Source: Hydractinia symbiolongicarpus
Taxonomy: Eukaryota > Cnidaria > Hydrozoa > Anthoathecata > Hydractiniidae
Length of the DNA stretch: 64,000 nucleotides
Direction of reading: 5' to 3'
NCBI RefSeq assembly: GCF_029227915.1
Contig: NC_079885.1
Coordinates: forward strand, 22,197,001 to 22,261,000
Shown: one piece after another, positions 37,122 to 49,515 of the stretch
Position numbering within the stretch: the stretch's first letter is position 1
How the letters are laid out: every line of letters starts with the position of its first letter
Notes under the pieces: model-generated
The model's input: only the letters and a program-made list of their open reading frames with translations
The model's database searches: none
What the model was told of the DNA's origin: nothing
Position numbers and translations under genes: made by a program

Positions 37122-39996
37122 ATGGCATCTGTAAGAAATAAAGCCAATGTTGGTGCAACAATGACCATTGGTAAGTGTATCTCATGTAGATATTTCTTTG
37201 GGATATATTCTGTTTCATCCTTTGCTAAAATGGATAGCAGTGGTTTTCTAACTCGTTTTTTAACTATGTCGAAAAAGTTTGATTGTAAAATATTCACTGC
37301 CACCTATCGTGATACTTAATCACTATGATGGAGCAGTTAGCAGTTTCATTTAATTTCTTTGATTCTGGATGATTCCCTGAACTCTAAACCATCACAATTG
37401 TTGCAGTTTAGAATCAACGAAATAGATACCCTGGAAATTCTTTAAATATCCTGTAATTTTTTATATATATATTTTTAAAAAAGTTAAAAAAGTCCTTGAT
37501 TTTCTGTTCCTTTTTTTTTCTTCCTGTGTAATACTGTGTTATTTAAGTTTTTTGTCCACTGTAAAATTAAATGCTTTATTAATTAATTGCATCAGCGATC
37601 TTGTTAAACGGTTGCTTTCAGCAGCAAGGTTCTGAAACTTTAGTTTTTATCAGAACAGTGAAGTATATTCCTTAGAGAAACCTATTGTGTATATTTTCGC
37701 AATTTCTGATGACGGATAATATCGAGGTTGCTTGTACTAAACTATGGTACATGATTTATCTTCCCTATATATATTCAAATTTCTTTCAGCATGACTATTA
37801 TTAGGAAAGGCGTTAACTTAAAAACATTTTTAAAATGTACATTATGTTACACATCATTTCTGACTATAAAATCTCTTCTAAAATGTGTTTTATGTTACTG
37901 TTTGGTTTTTTCTTTTGAGCGTTTATCTTCTTATGTCTTTTTACTTTTTTCTGCTTTTCTTTTTTCAGCTGGCACACAGTTTGTTATTGCAGTTTTAACC
38001 TTTGCACTGGGCATAGTTGCAAGAGTAGAATTCAACGAGAATTATTGGGTTAATATATCTTATGGAGGCATATGGTCTGCTGTGTTTATTGGATTTGCTG
38101 CTGTTTTTAGCTTTTTGTCTTCTGTAAAACCTAATTCGCCACAAATTAATATAGCGAACCTAATATTCTCCCTTCTTGCCACCGCTTCCGCTGTATTTAA
38201 TGGCATCTTATCTACAATCGCACTACGGTATGTTATGTAACTTTTATTGGCTGGTTTTTAATTGGCTGCAGTTTTTAGGTTTAGCGAAAAGCATGTGAAA
38301 AATACAGTATGGGCTCAGTGTAAATTTTTATTTATTTTATTTTCACAGTTGCTATTTTTACAGTTACGTTATAACAATATTTTGTGCTATAAGATAATAA
38401 AATAATAACAAAAAAGTTGTGGGCAGCTAATTTTACCTATTAAGATCTGATCTTGCAAATGCAATAACTTTAAAAGGACTTGCAAAGCTAGATTCGTACT
38501 TCTACAAAAATGAGCTGCAGTGCCTAATCTAAGAAAAACGTAAAGCTTAAAAGATGCTTCTTGGTACACCGAAGCGTTTATAACACAAGTGATACCACCT
38601 ATTCTAAAACATATCGCTCATAGGACGATAGCTTATACATATTTTGGAAATTAATTACATCAATTATGCACATTAAGCAACAACTGTGATAAAGTGTGTT
38701 AAAATAAGATGGACGAATAAACGTTCTATCAAATGTGCTACGGTAACTGAAGCTGAATGCAAAACAGAAAACTTTTTTTCTATCGTATTGTATAGCTCAT
38801 TCGTTAAATACCAGTTTGGTAGAATGTCATTTAAATGTAGAAACTACAGAATTACCATTTATAAAGTCATCTTTATAAAAGTATTGAGGAGCTTTATTCT
38901 AGCGTTTAATTCTCTTAACATGTTCTTCGCATCTTCTTAGCAAAATACATGGTTTTATTATTTATAAACATAGTATTACTTTTAGTTATTAGACAATTTT
39001 ATAAAAGAGTAAGATAGGGCACAGGCTGATAGCAGTAATTAATTACTAAAATGTTTATTCTGTTTCTAATTGTTACTACTGCTACTCACAACCTCATTGC
39101 AGTTTGTCTTAGCAACTCAGAGTTTCTTTGTTTCATAACTTGTTCGTGTATCACATATTTAGTTTTCACACAATTTGCTACAATGCAGAAGACACTTATT
39201 CTAATAACAGTTTTAATAAGAATGCAGTGGACTATGAATTATGCAGCAGTCACCACACTTATTCTGTTGAAGTCTATGGTCTCTTAACGACTTTCATGGT
39301 TATTGAATTTTTTGTGGCTTTGGGAGCAGTCGTGTTATCCTGTCAATCGGGTAATTGTTTACCATCTGCTGAAGGTAAGATTATTTGTTGTTTTTTAATA
39401 ATCCAGGTTTCGTTGAATAAAGACTTTTTAACTATCTTTTTAAACAGCATTTTCGTTCACTTATTTCTACACGATTATTTTTAACACAACTATAGTAAAA
39501 TACAAAAAAATATGAAATGACGTAATTAAATTTTTGTTGAAATTTGCAGAAATAGAAAAATCAGCATCTGTAGATGTTCCGTCGAAACTAATTTTCTCCT
39601 TTTACTGTTTAAGTATAGTAACTTGTTAGTTTGAAAATTATGTTAACTGGATGGAATATACAGTTATGCACGAACCTTTTATTACATAATTTCATGCTTG
39701 TTTTATGGGCTGGCAACATGAGTTTATGTAGGTTAGACTAGGGTTAGCTATCCGGCGCTATTTCCTAAACCAATCACAATGCGTTTTAACATGGTATTGG
39801 GAACAATTTGTTTGTTACAATAACTTTCCTCTTTCTTCTATTGATTTACAGAATATATTTCTTTAAAAAATTGCAATCAAGAAGAAGGAAAAGTCCAGTG
39901 TAGTTGTAATATCTGCTTATTTGATTTTTAGGAGCAATCAATGCACAGCGCCAATACGGCCGAAACTCCGAAAATGTTACTTACTTGAAACCCTGA
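37122..39996 (+). CDS. Copy E: divergent MS4A/CD20-like tetraspan, short tail
   Basis: Exons 37122-37170, 37969-38227, 39163-39374 and 39932-39996 join with phases 1, 2, 1 into 194 residues, the shortest of the array. The N-terminus is only about 16 residues (MASVRNKANVGATMTIG). Exon 2 keeps the 259-nt length but reads YWVNISYGG, then IWSAVF in place of IWGG(L/I)W, and ends STIALR. The loop retains the two bracketing cysteines (HTIC ... YELC) but is poor in Tyr. TM4 reads YGLLTTFMVIEFFVALGAV with one Cys-containing segment after it. The last exon is inferred from an acceptor after TTTTTAG and reads GAINAQRQY, echoing the start of other tails, then stops after YLKP. There is no PPxY. Alternative last exons at about 39551 or 39852 also join in frame and also lack PPxY. 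It may have a different function or be losing constraint. Confidence 0.7.
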
Positions 39997-40458
39997 ATAA
40001 AAAAAAAGTTCTTAAGAAAATTAAAAACTCATTCATAATCCCTTATTTACTTTGCTTTCACCTATTATGGTATTTGACACCATTTACGATATCCATTTTC
40101 ATGTCGGTGCCATACAATTTACCCTCTTGTTTATTTGAAAAATGTTGTCTTTCCCCTTCTTCTATTTTCTATTGTTTCTTTGTTATATCATTCGTATCAT
40201 TCATATCATTTTTATTTTATTTTTGTGACTAGTCTATTCCTGCGTAAAGTTAGGTTAAAACATTTTTTGTGTGTTTCGTAAAATTTTGGTTAATCCCAGA
40301 TGCTTTTTTGTGTGTTTTTAAAATTTCTTTTTAATGCTAGCAGATTTTCTGTTTTAGTGTGTTTAATTTTAATTCTTTTTCTTAGTCACAACCGATTTTT
40401 TTTTTTTTTTGCTTGAAAATAAACTTCTTCAATTAAAAGAATTTCTTTTAAACTTCTT
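39997..40458. other. 3' flank of copy E
   Basis: T-rich sequence with GTGTGTTT repeats. No gene. Confidence 0.45.
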
Positions 40459-41010
40459 TGCACATAATGTAAATGCATTATTTAATCATTTGAAAATGGA
40501 CTTGTTGTTGTTGTTTTTTTAGATTGAAGGATTTATTTATATTTTTTATGCACATAATGTAATACTATTTTTAAGCATTTGAAAATGATTTTTTTTTTTT
40601 TTTTTTTTTAATTAAAGAATTTTTTTGATATTTAATGCACTTATTGTAATGCATTATTTAAGCATTTGAAAATGTTTTTTTTTTTTTTTTAATTAAAGAA
40701 TTTTTTTGATATTTAAATGCACTTAATGTAATGCATTATTTAAGCATTTGAAAATGGACTTCTTGTTGTTGTTTTTTTAGATTGAAGGATTTATTTAAAT
40801 TTTTTATGCACTTATTGTAATGCATATTTAAAGCATTTGAAAATGATTTTTTTGTTTTCAATTAAAATAATTTTTTTTTTAATATTTTTATGCACTTATT
40901 GTAATGCATATTTAAAGCATTTGAAAATTATTTTTCTGTTTTCAATTATTTTTATGCACTTATGGTAATGCATTATTTAAGCAAATGAAAGTGAACTGTT
41001 TTTTTCGAAA
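40459..41010. repeat. 64-90-bp minisatellite, seven units (downstream of copy E)
   Basis: TGCAC(A/T)TA(A/T)TGTAATGC followed by ATTTAAGCATTTGAAAATG begins units at 40459, 40549, 40636, 40718, 40807, 40891 and 40955. Unit length varies because of T-runs and loss of a segment (TTGTTGTTGTTTTTTTAGAT) from some units. Confidence 0.85.
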
Positions 41011-43376
41011 TGCACATACTTTCATACATCATATGAGAGTTTAAATATTTTTTTGTAAAATAAGGGGCCATTATAATATAGAAAGACTTCATTTATCAAG
41101 GGTGCACAATAACACAATTTTAGGGATCGTAAGAAGGCGGTTTTTTAGGATGTGTGATTTGTTTATTAGAAATGAAGAGTTGTCAGGCAATATTTTCGGC
41201 TTTGGGTTTGACTTCTTGTTTTTACCAATGCCCTGTGAAATTTATTCTGCTTTTAAAGTGTCTAAGGAAATACCTCATGAGAGGAATACTTCATGAAACT
41301 CCTCATTTGGATCTAACGGCCACTGTTTAAAAGTTCTGGATTACACCCTGATTTTTTTGTGAGAAAGGCTTATTATTTCATGCATTACAATAGGAGATAT
41401 TATAGACATAAAAATAGCAGCATTTCTTGTGATAATAACTGGATTATTGTTTCGGGAATAGCTACAAAGGTCGATCTTCAGTAGACAGAATATTCCGTAC
41501 GGAGAGTTGATTGTAATTTTAGGTGACAGAAATTTTGGACGGCCAAGATTTGAGTGACTAGTCAATTGAATATTTAGCCCCAATTTTTTCGCTTATTTAT
41601 TTTATTAGTAAGAATTTTATTGCCTCACTTCTAAATTAGCAGATGCATCGAATTTATTTGTCTGTCCAAATAATTTTGAACAGTCTGAAAAAAACAGGGG
41701 AGACAAATTTTTACTAGGATGAAGATGCTTACTCTTTACAATTTTTATATTTTTTATATATTTTTATATTATTTTATATATTTTTATATTATTTTATATT
41801 TTTATATTATTTTATATTTTTTTAATATTTATTATTTAAAATAACTATTTTTAAATAAAAAACAGGGTTAGCATTTTATTATTTTCGTTCTTCAAATGTT
41901 TTTATCATGTAAGGATGCGATGTAAATTTTAGTTTCAGGAGTTTGTTCAGTTTTTTATTTTATGCAGAGAAAAGAGGTTAATGATCTGATCTATGTTTTT
42001 ATTTCTGAAATGGCTTTCATTGATTTTTTTATTTAAACTGCAGAGGGTAACAATAAGTGATGGTGGTAAAAGACTGCAAGGTCGGTTTTCGCAAGTAGTA
42101 TTTTAGCCTAGTTCTGTACTAGATTTACGCTATTTAAAATTGACAAAATCCACATGTCAATGTTTTTAAAACGGATTTTGGTTATCTGGTTTAGTCCAAA
42201 CTCTTAACTGTGCTAATTGTTGATAACCTCAGCATGACGGTTTGCCCGATATTTCGGCACTGCTTGGGAAATGTTAGACAATGCGCCTAGCGTATTTTAA
42301 ACACAGTTTAGCAAACCTATGTTTATACAGAAGTTGCATTTTTGCAGCTTCTAGGGTGCGAAGTATAGATGGGTAATGGCTTTTGGCAACTTTAAAAAAT
42401 TGCTGAAGAACTGCGGTTGAGCCAAATTTATTGTCACTGTAGAAAAACAGGCCATGGGACAACGCTTCGACACCTGGTAATTATTGAAAATGACATCCTA
42501 GGCAAAATTTTAGCAAGAGTATCACCAGAGAAGTAAAAAAAAAACAATATGACTGTTCAGTGACCTGGAGAACTAATAAAATCATAGAGTTTGGAAATAT
42601 GGTCAAAAGGCTAGGCAGTTGTGTATAAATTCAGCTATCAATTAGACGAGTGCAAATTGAATAGCGTTTTGCTGTTGTGTTATCATTAGCAAGCAAAATA
42701 TATCCAACTTGATTGGCTAAGATTGCCTAACAGGGAAGACATAAACACAGTATCTCATATTTTACATGTAAAATATGACCGTGCAAGATTCTCGGGAGTC
42801 AGGCTAGAGAGAGAAAACAAGCGTTTAACAGAATATATTTAAATTGGGAGAATAAATTAAATGTTAGCAAAACAAAACTTTTAAAAGAAGTACTTTTATT
42901 ATGTAAAAAAAAAAAAACTTGTTTAATAATTTCGTCTGTGACATGCAAATATTATTTTATACTCCACAATATTCTATAGTGGCGGCCATAAAACATCTCT
43001 ATAAAATGGTTCGTATTTTATAAAACTGAATTTTTTAAAAAATCTTAATTTTGATATAATAGTCACGGTTAATTAACTTTTATTGTTTCTCCCTTTAACC
43101 TCAAAGAAGTTTATAATTATTTAGTTTTATTTTGGAATTATGCTTTGAGATTTATCGCACTAATGATAAACTAATTGTTGCACTAAAGCCTCGTACAATA
43201 TGAAATGTATTTTTTTTTCGTTCTGTTGCTTTGTTTCTATTCCCACCAGAAAATATGTCTGAAACTCGAAACATATATACAATATTCTATACCGTGCGAT
43301 AACTAGTCTTCATCAGCGTATTGCACTCAATTATATTGCGCACATATTTTATGCATAATAAATTTACACCATCTAA
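41011..43376. other. Non-coding between copy E and MITE
   Basis: No gene of the array is visible. An ATATTTTTATATTATTTT microsatellite lies at 41745-41830. Minus-strand frame 42274-42462 encodes a plausible-looking basic segment but has no partner exon or known domain. The phrase near 42139 resembles one near 12658, suggesting old repeats. Confidence 0.45.
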
Positions 43377-43640
43377 AGGGGGATTTTCACGAAGCGAAAT
43401 GAACGGCGAATTCGCTTTTTAATTTTCACGACAAAATTAATTAGACGGCAAATTCATTGTTTACATTGGTTTACCGCGTTCTGATTAGTCCAAAACTAGC
43501 AGCGAACCCTTCACCTGCGAAAAAGTAGGAACTGTTTTACTTTTCAGCGAAGCAAATATTTCGATGCAAAATCATAACAAACAAAACTGCGCATGCTCAG
43601 ATACAATTCGCCGTTCAATTCGCTTCGTGAAAATCCCCCT
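43377..43640. mobile_element. MITE with near-perfect 36-bp inverted ends
   Basis: The left end begins AGGGGGATTTTCACGAAGCG and the right end is its reverse complement over about 36 bases with one mismatch. Both ends are flanked by TAA (43374-43376 and 43641-43643), a 3-bp target-site duplication typical of PIF/Harbinger-type elements. At 264 bases with no reading frame it is non-autonomous. The high end identity suggests fairly recent insertion. Confidence 0.85.
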
Positions 43641-44573
43641 TAATACGTCCTACAAAAAATGCATTTTCCTGACTGCACGAAAACTAAATGCATACAACAT
43701 TTCTGTTTAAAAATATATTGAAAATAAATTAAGCAAAACAAGGACATCTGTAATACACCTTTTGATTTTTTAATGTGATTTTTCCTTTCTTTTTTACATA
43801 AATTTAATGATATATTTGAAATTCCAATATAAAAGTTAATCAAGACTGAAGATTCAAAACTATACAGAAAAATATACAATCTCCTACAACCATTTGTTTA
43901 TTTTCTGTATCGGAAACGAAGCATGGAATGGTAAAACAAAAAATACAAAAATTGTGACTACGATGAGCTTGGACAACAAAAACATAAAAACCGCGACCTG
44001 TAACTGAAGTCAAGTCAACTTAAAACTTCTTAGAACAGTCTTAATTTAAACACTTAAGAGAAAGTACAAAAAAAAAAGATCAGCATCTAATATTATCTGC
44101 ACTGAAGCATTTTAACAAACACTTGATCTTTTGTTTATCATTTCTTTAATTGTTTTTATTTTTTTTCTTGTAAGCGCCGATCGAAATACTTAGCGAAAAC
44201 GCAGGTCAAACACACTACTTGCTCTCTTTTTAAAAAACGTCAATAAATCGGCACGACATTTCTGGAAACATCCATTAAAAAGTCCCCTTTAAAATGTAAT
44301 TCTAATCTCTAAAATCTTGAAATGTATTTTTCTTTTTGGTTATTGCCTACTGCTAATTCTTTTGTCAAAAAGTAAATTTGAAAGCTTGTTTTACAGAACA
44401 AAGCAAACAAGGAACAAAATATTTGTTAGTTTTATGAAGTTCAAGAGAAACACCAGTAGGTCTTGTTTAAATGTATGGATAAAGACAATTGCCAATAATG
44501 AAAACAAAACTACCAAATATTTTTCCATCTTAGTGTAAAAAGTGTTTCTGCATTTTGTGTTTAATAAGCCAGT
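43641..44573. other. Flank upstream of psi-F
   Basis: A/T-rich sequence with no recognisable gene. It ends in a conserved stretch just before psi-F exon 1 (CATCTTAGTGTAAAA...), shared with copies G, H and I. Confidence 0.45.
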
Positions 44574-45589
44574 ATGCTGAGTTCAACAGTTTTAAAACTG
44601 CAATGTCGACGCATCCTGCTACAATGGTGACACCTACAAGACAAAAGCATGAATGTTCCTACATTGCATCGCTTGGGTAAGTGGACAGATTAATTAATAG
44701 CTGGCTATAACATAAATCTTCATTGAGCAGCAGAGATCTTAGAAAACAGAACATTGATTTTTCAAGGAAAGAAATGACTTTCTAAGCTAACTTAATCGCT
44801 ATTTGCTCTTTTTTCTAAGTGATTGGAAATCAATGTGAAAACAATGACTGGAGGGGGTAGGGAAGGGGGAAGAGGTGGTGGAACTGTACAGCCACCCTCA
44901 TTTTTTAGTAATGACTGAAGCATAACATTCTGCATTATTTAGTGACTTCATCATTCTTAGCTTAGGAATAGTAACAAATTTCTTTGGCATGACATTTTTT
45001 GTCATGGTTATTCATCGCTTAACAGGTGAACAGGAAAACAATTGTAAACCAAGAAATATTGTTGTATTTAGCGCTTCTGATATGATATCGATTATGTATG
45101 TTTTGCTTTTCTGGCTATAAATTATATTGTGGTTGATGTTTTAAAATTTTAGAGTCGGTACTGGTATTGCAGCAACAGTGGAAATTAACAATGAGTATTG
45201 TTTAAATAAAGCAGGTGGGGGTATTGGTGGTATCTGAGTATCTCGGTGGTATCTGGATATATGTTACTAATATTGATGGTATTTGTTTTCGTCGCCTTCA
45301 AATTGCATTATGAGATCATGTATTATTTCAACCATGGTAGCGTTCATTAATGAAATTATGTTTCCTGTTGGTTTAGGGAAAAAAAATTTGTAAAATGAAA
45401 AGCATTAAGTTTGCAATTTTGGTGTTTAAAATTTAAAAAAATATTTATACTTCTAATATACGAATTTATATTTTTACAACGACCTCATAGCTAATCAATT
45501 TTTCACTTTATATTTTGCATTTTGCTATATTATTTTAATCATAATTATTGTTCTTTTCTTTTGTTGTTTCTAGTTTTATGCCTCACATT

Positions 45590-46298
45590 TAGTAAGTGAG
45601 TAAGCGAGTAGCGGAAAGTTTAAGGTCCTCGGAAAGAGATACGTATTGCTCTAACTTTCTTGATTTCCACACAAGCCTACACCTAAAGACTACATCTAAA
45701 GTGCGTTGAAGTGGGGACTCGAACCTATCCAGCAGGCACACGACGTCGTACAGACGTCTGTTGCTAGTCGCTGCTACGTCGCGACGTCGGTCACGTCGTT
45801 ACAACGTCGCTTCGCCATCGTAATTTCCGACGTCGCATATCGACCATAAACCGACGTCGATTCGACGTTAGGTTATATGACATCGGATTTATACTTCAAC
45901 GCGATGATGTACAGACGTCGCACCAACGTAAGATTCGATAACTCTTTCAGGGAAAAATATTCTTAAAATTTTCTTAGAAAAATAAAAAACAGTTTTTACA
46001 AATGCAATAGCTGACTGACTTTTGGAGATTGTACAAGGGTACGCTTTTATTATAATTTTATTTTAAGAGAGAAAGTGCAAAAGTTTCCAGTTCAAATTTG
46101 TAATAGATGTGACCAAACCATGCGATAAAAATTATGCAATTTGATTTGTTAAAACATCGTACTTTCGAACGAGGAAATATTCGAACGGAAAAAAAGTCGC
46201 TTCGAATATAAAAATAAACACTCGACGTCGCTACGTTGGTGTGCCGGCTGGGTAAAACCTTATCATCACAAGTCGAATGCTCTACCACTGCACCATCT
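45590..46298 (-). repeat. tRNA-derived SINE, split by an insertion
   Basis: On the minus strand, 46298-46252 reads GATGGTGCAGTGGTAGAGC and continues like the 5' half of a tRNA (D-arm and A-box). Beyond the inserted element, 45728-45700 reads GGTTCGAGTCCCCACTTC, a B-box and T-arm. A tail with (GTGA)-like repeats lies near 45593-45612. The tRNA halves fit one unit once the insertion is removed. The 3' region suggests a SINE rather than a plain tRNA gene. Confidence 0.6.
45729..46251. mobile_element. Small DNA element with CCAGC ends and GACGTC motifs
   Basis: The ends are CCAGCAGGCACAC and the reverse complement of CCAGCCGGCACAC, about 13 bases with one mismatch. Subterminal regions are packed with GACGTC and CGACGT. 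It is 523 bases long with no intact reading frame and interrupts the tRNA-like SINE. Target-site duplication is unclear. The superfamily is not determined. Confidence 0.65.
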
Positions 46299-46780
46299 TT
46301 ATTGCTTCACTTTTCTTTTATTTTTAACAACTAATGCCGATGCTTTTATCACAACTACCATTACGGTTGCACCGAAACCAACTACTACTATTATCGAAAC
46401 ATTAAATACTGTTCTGACCATCACAATCCGTGTCTTGCAGTTTATTATTACATCGTTGTATTGGTGACTGCTGTTAATAGACAGGTGCTTGTTGTCCCGG
46501 AAAGTTCTATTCCAGGCATAAAACCAGCAAATATGGTATTTCCTTACGTTACGTTTGGTGTCATCATTCACTAACAACAACTAGCTTGTCACCAGCTCCA
46601 GTAACCAGCACGAAAACATCCTTCCATATTTAGTTTAGGGACGTTTCTCCAGTGTAATCAACAACCAAAATCTTTTACCTTTTTAAAACACAATTTCTTA
46701 CTATGCTTAATATTCTCAACAAGAATATCACCAACTGCAGCAACCATTTCTTTCCTCTTAATATTTCAGCATTGCATTGA

Positions 46781-47389
46781 GTGTTGCTTGGGCAAGTTTT
46801 CGTCTACCGGTATATCTAGAAATCTAAAATAGCGATTTAGGCGAGACGAATAGTTTTGTAAGAAAGCATGATGGCTTTATTTTAAAATTTGGTATTTGTT
46901 AATTTTTTAAAATATTTTAAGACTTTTTTACATAAAGGTTATTATTTATTCTCTCTTTAAAAGTTTTTTATGAGTTAATTTTTGCTCCTTTTTCTGTATA
47001 TACCACAGAACTATATTTTTTATAGAAAATAATTTTTTAATAACCATTTTAATACTAAATAAGTATTTTTGACCTATACGGAATTATATACAAGAGTATC
47101 GTGAATTTAGCATTTTAAGGATTAAGAAAGTTGAAGAAGGACTATTGACTTTTTTCGGAGGCACTAAGATCAAATTGAAAGCTTGTTTCGTTGATCTTAA
47201 CCAAATGGAAAAAAATATTTGTATTGTAAAATTAGAGATAAGTTAATATCCATTGCAACAGATATGACACTACTAGAAATTTATTTAACTTCTTAATTTG
47301 ATTAAATTTTGAGCTTCAGTTTAAATAAAATTATTATTTTTTCATCTTAGTATAGAATAAATTCAGCATTTTGCGCTCAACAAGTCAAT
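46781..47389. other. Intergenic psi-F to G
   Basis: A/T-rich. The last 60 bases are similar to the stretch upstream of exon 1 in psi-F, H and psi-I. Confidence 0.45.
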
Positions 47390-49515
47390 ATGCAAAGTTC
47401 AACAGTTGTAACTTCAATGCCGGTGCAGGGTGGCGGGCAAATGGTCGTACCTATACGAAACTCTATGAATGTTCCTACGACACGTGCCTTGGGTAAGTAG
47501 AGAGACTGATTTGTATATTTTTCCGTTGTTGTTTATTTTAGTCGTGGAAAACGAGAAATATTTCATTTCACTCTCATTAACAATGAAAATACTGTGGCTT
47601 TATATTATCTCTGCATAAAACAAAAATATTTGCAAGCTAAAACAACACGCTTTGTAATAGCTGTCCATTTTTTTGCTTAATCAGGGACACATATATTTTA
47701 GGAAGATAGATTTCTTCATTAACATGGCTGGTATCTCGTATGAGACAAGAGATGCTGAAAGATGCACACAAAATTCTAGGCACAAGTTGTATAACATCAT
47801 TTCTTGTGTCTCGTCCATAGTAATTTTAAAGTAATAACTCCCAAATGTTCTTCCATCGAATCACTTTTTATTGGAGACCTTCAAACTAAGAGAAGGTTTG
47901 GCACCTCTAGTTTGCTACTGGGAAACTACTCTGTAAATCACCTTTCTACAGATCTGTTTAGCAGTTTTGATAGAATTTTGAAATATGCTTTTCTTGTCTA
48001 TTCTTTCAGCTATTACTCAGATTGTCATTGGAATTTTGTCTTTTGTCTTTGGCATTGGCGCAGCAACAGGATTTGATAGAGGCTTTTTTGTAAACAAAAC
48101 TGGACCTGGTATCTGGGGTGGTATCTGGATATTTGTTACTGGTGTTATTGGTGTTATCTCAACAACACGCCCTAAATCTTCACCACTAAATGGAACTCAC
48201 ATGGCATTTTGTATTGTATCTGTAATGGTAGCATTTATTAATGGCGTTATGTTTGCTATTGGATTAAGGTATGTTTATACAAAAATATGTTCTGGAATGT
48301 GTATTTCTATCTCATTCTATGTTTTCTCTTTTGGTATTTGTTTTTATGTACCTTGTGGCTTTATATTAGTCTAAATTGAGTCAATCTGTATTTTTAACCT
48401 TATTCTTATTCTGCTAAATCCTTGCAACAAGGAAGGCTTTGTCATAATTCAGAATCTCAAGAGCAAGCTACAACCTCCAACTATGTCAGAAAGGTTTGTT
48501 ATCATAGCTTGCCATTTATCAAGTCTTTTTCTTATGTTTAGTTTTTACAACGAATGCCAAGGCAGAAAGTCAAGCTACTTTATTAATGACTACCAATATT
48601 GCTCCGAAAATCGCAATTCGGGTGTTGCTGTTTATGCTTGCCTCGTTTTAATGATGATTGTTGAGTTTTTTGTGGCACTGGTGACCGTCGTATACACCTG
48701 TCAATCTGCAGATGCTTGTTGCTCATCTTCTGGCCAAGGTATGTCTTTTTTTCTACGCTTACACGCTTCTTTACCATAATTGGTAAAAAGACACTCAAAA
48801 TATGCTCATCTCGACATTTTTCTTGCAATATATTATGACTGATTGATTCTTTTATCATTTGTTAAGTCATATAATTTTGAGCCATATGAAAACGTAAACC
48901 TAAAAAGTAAAGCAGAAAGTCGGAATAGGTTCCTTTTATTTAAATCACGACGTATGATCTGGTTAACGTGGTTTAAGTAAAATGAACTTATTCGGACTTT
49001 CCGTTGTTGCTATTTTAAGTCATATAAACATGCATTCTATCATTGATGTATAATGTCGAATTTTGTTGGATCAGTTTGCCTAAACAAATGCTCCTTAGGG
49101 GGGATTTTTACACCTGTTTACATTCTCAAATCTTTAAATCGAAGCGGAATATGAGAAGAATATATTAGAATGATTTTTGCTTTAAATTAAAGGATAATCA
49201 TGTTGAAACGAAAAGATACCATTCTGATAAAAAAGCGTGTATTCCTTTGAGATAGAGGAATATGGTATACTTCGTAAGCTCATGTGGTATTCCATATTCT
49301 AATGTGGTATTCTCTTGTTCATTTCAGGTGTAGTCGTCCAGCAACAACAACCTCAGTATTTTGTCACCAGCTCAAGTAACCAAGCATACATTGCACCATC
49401 TCAATTTAATGCTTATCCAGAACCTGCTGTCATTCCAAACACAAGGGCGTCTCACCATGATGAAAATCGCCATCGACATCGACATTATCCACGGGACCCA
49501 CCTCCTCCATATTAA
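47390..49515 (+). CDS. Copy G: MS4A/CD20-like tetraspan ending in PPPPY
   Basis: Exons 47390-47492, 48010-48268, 48542-48738 and 49328-49515 join with phases 1, 2, 1 into 248 residues. The N-terminus (MQSSTVVTSMPVQGGGQ...) ends MNVPTTRALG. The core has AITQIVIGILSFVFGIG, FFVNKTGPG, IWGGIW and VMFAIGLR. The NKT is a possible N-glycosylation site in the first extracellular loop. The TM3-TM4 loop (FYNECQGR ... DYQYCSENRNSG) is short and only moderately Tyr-rich. TM4 is followed by YTCQSADACCSS. The tail is shorter than in A-D, carries a His/Arg stretch (RHRHRHYPR-like) and stops immediately after PPPPY, so the PPxY motif is the very C-terminus. An AATAAA lies near 49940. Confidence 0.86.

Larger units (their letters stand above)
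44574..46780 (+). pseudogene. psi-F: wrecked tetraspan copy with nested insertions
   Basis: Relics of all four exons are in order. Exon 1 (44574-44676) is 103 nt with a good GTAAG donor, as in copy G, but is frame-shifted: it starts MLSSTV and hits a stop. Exon 2 (45153 to about 45380) has lost most of TM1 and has an in-frame stop in the WGG region (GIGGI then TGA), followed by GIWIYVT. Exon 3 (46321 to about 46482) matches the TTTACAACGAATGCC start of copy G's exon 3. Exon 4 (from about 46557) matches GTGTAGTCGTCCAGCAACAA and the tail phrase near 46700. A tRNA-like SINE and a small DNA element sit between exons 2 and 3. It belongs to the F/G/H/I subfamily and cannot encode a working protein. 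Confidence 0.8.

Noticed and set aside
42274-42462. Minus-strand 62-residue frame that looks protein-like
   Set aside because: No known motif, no splice partner and no second block in the same frame nearby. It may be a transposon scrap, but I cannot support that.
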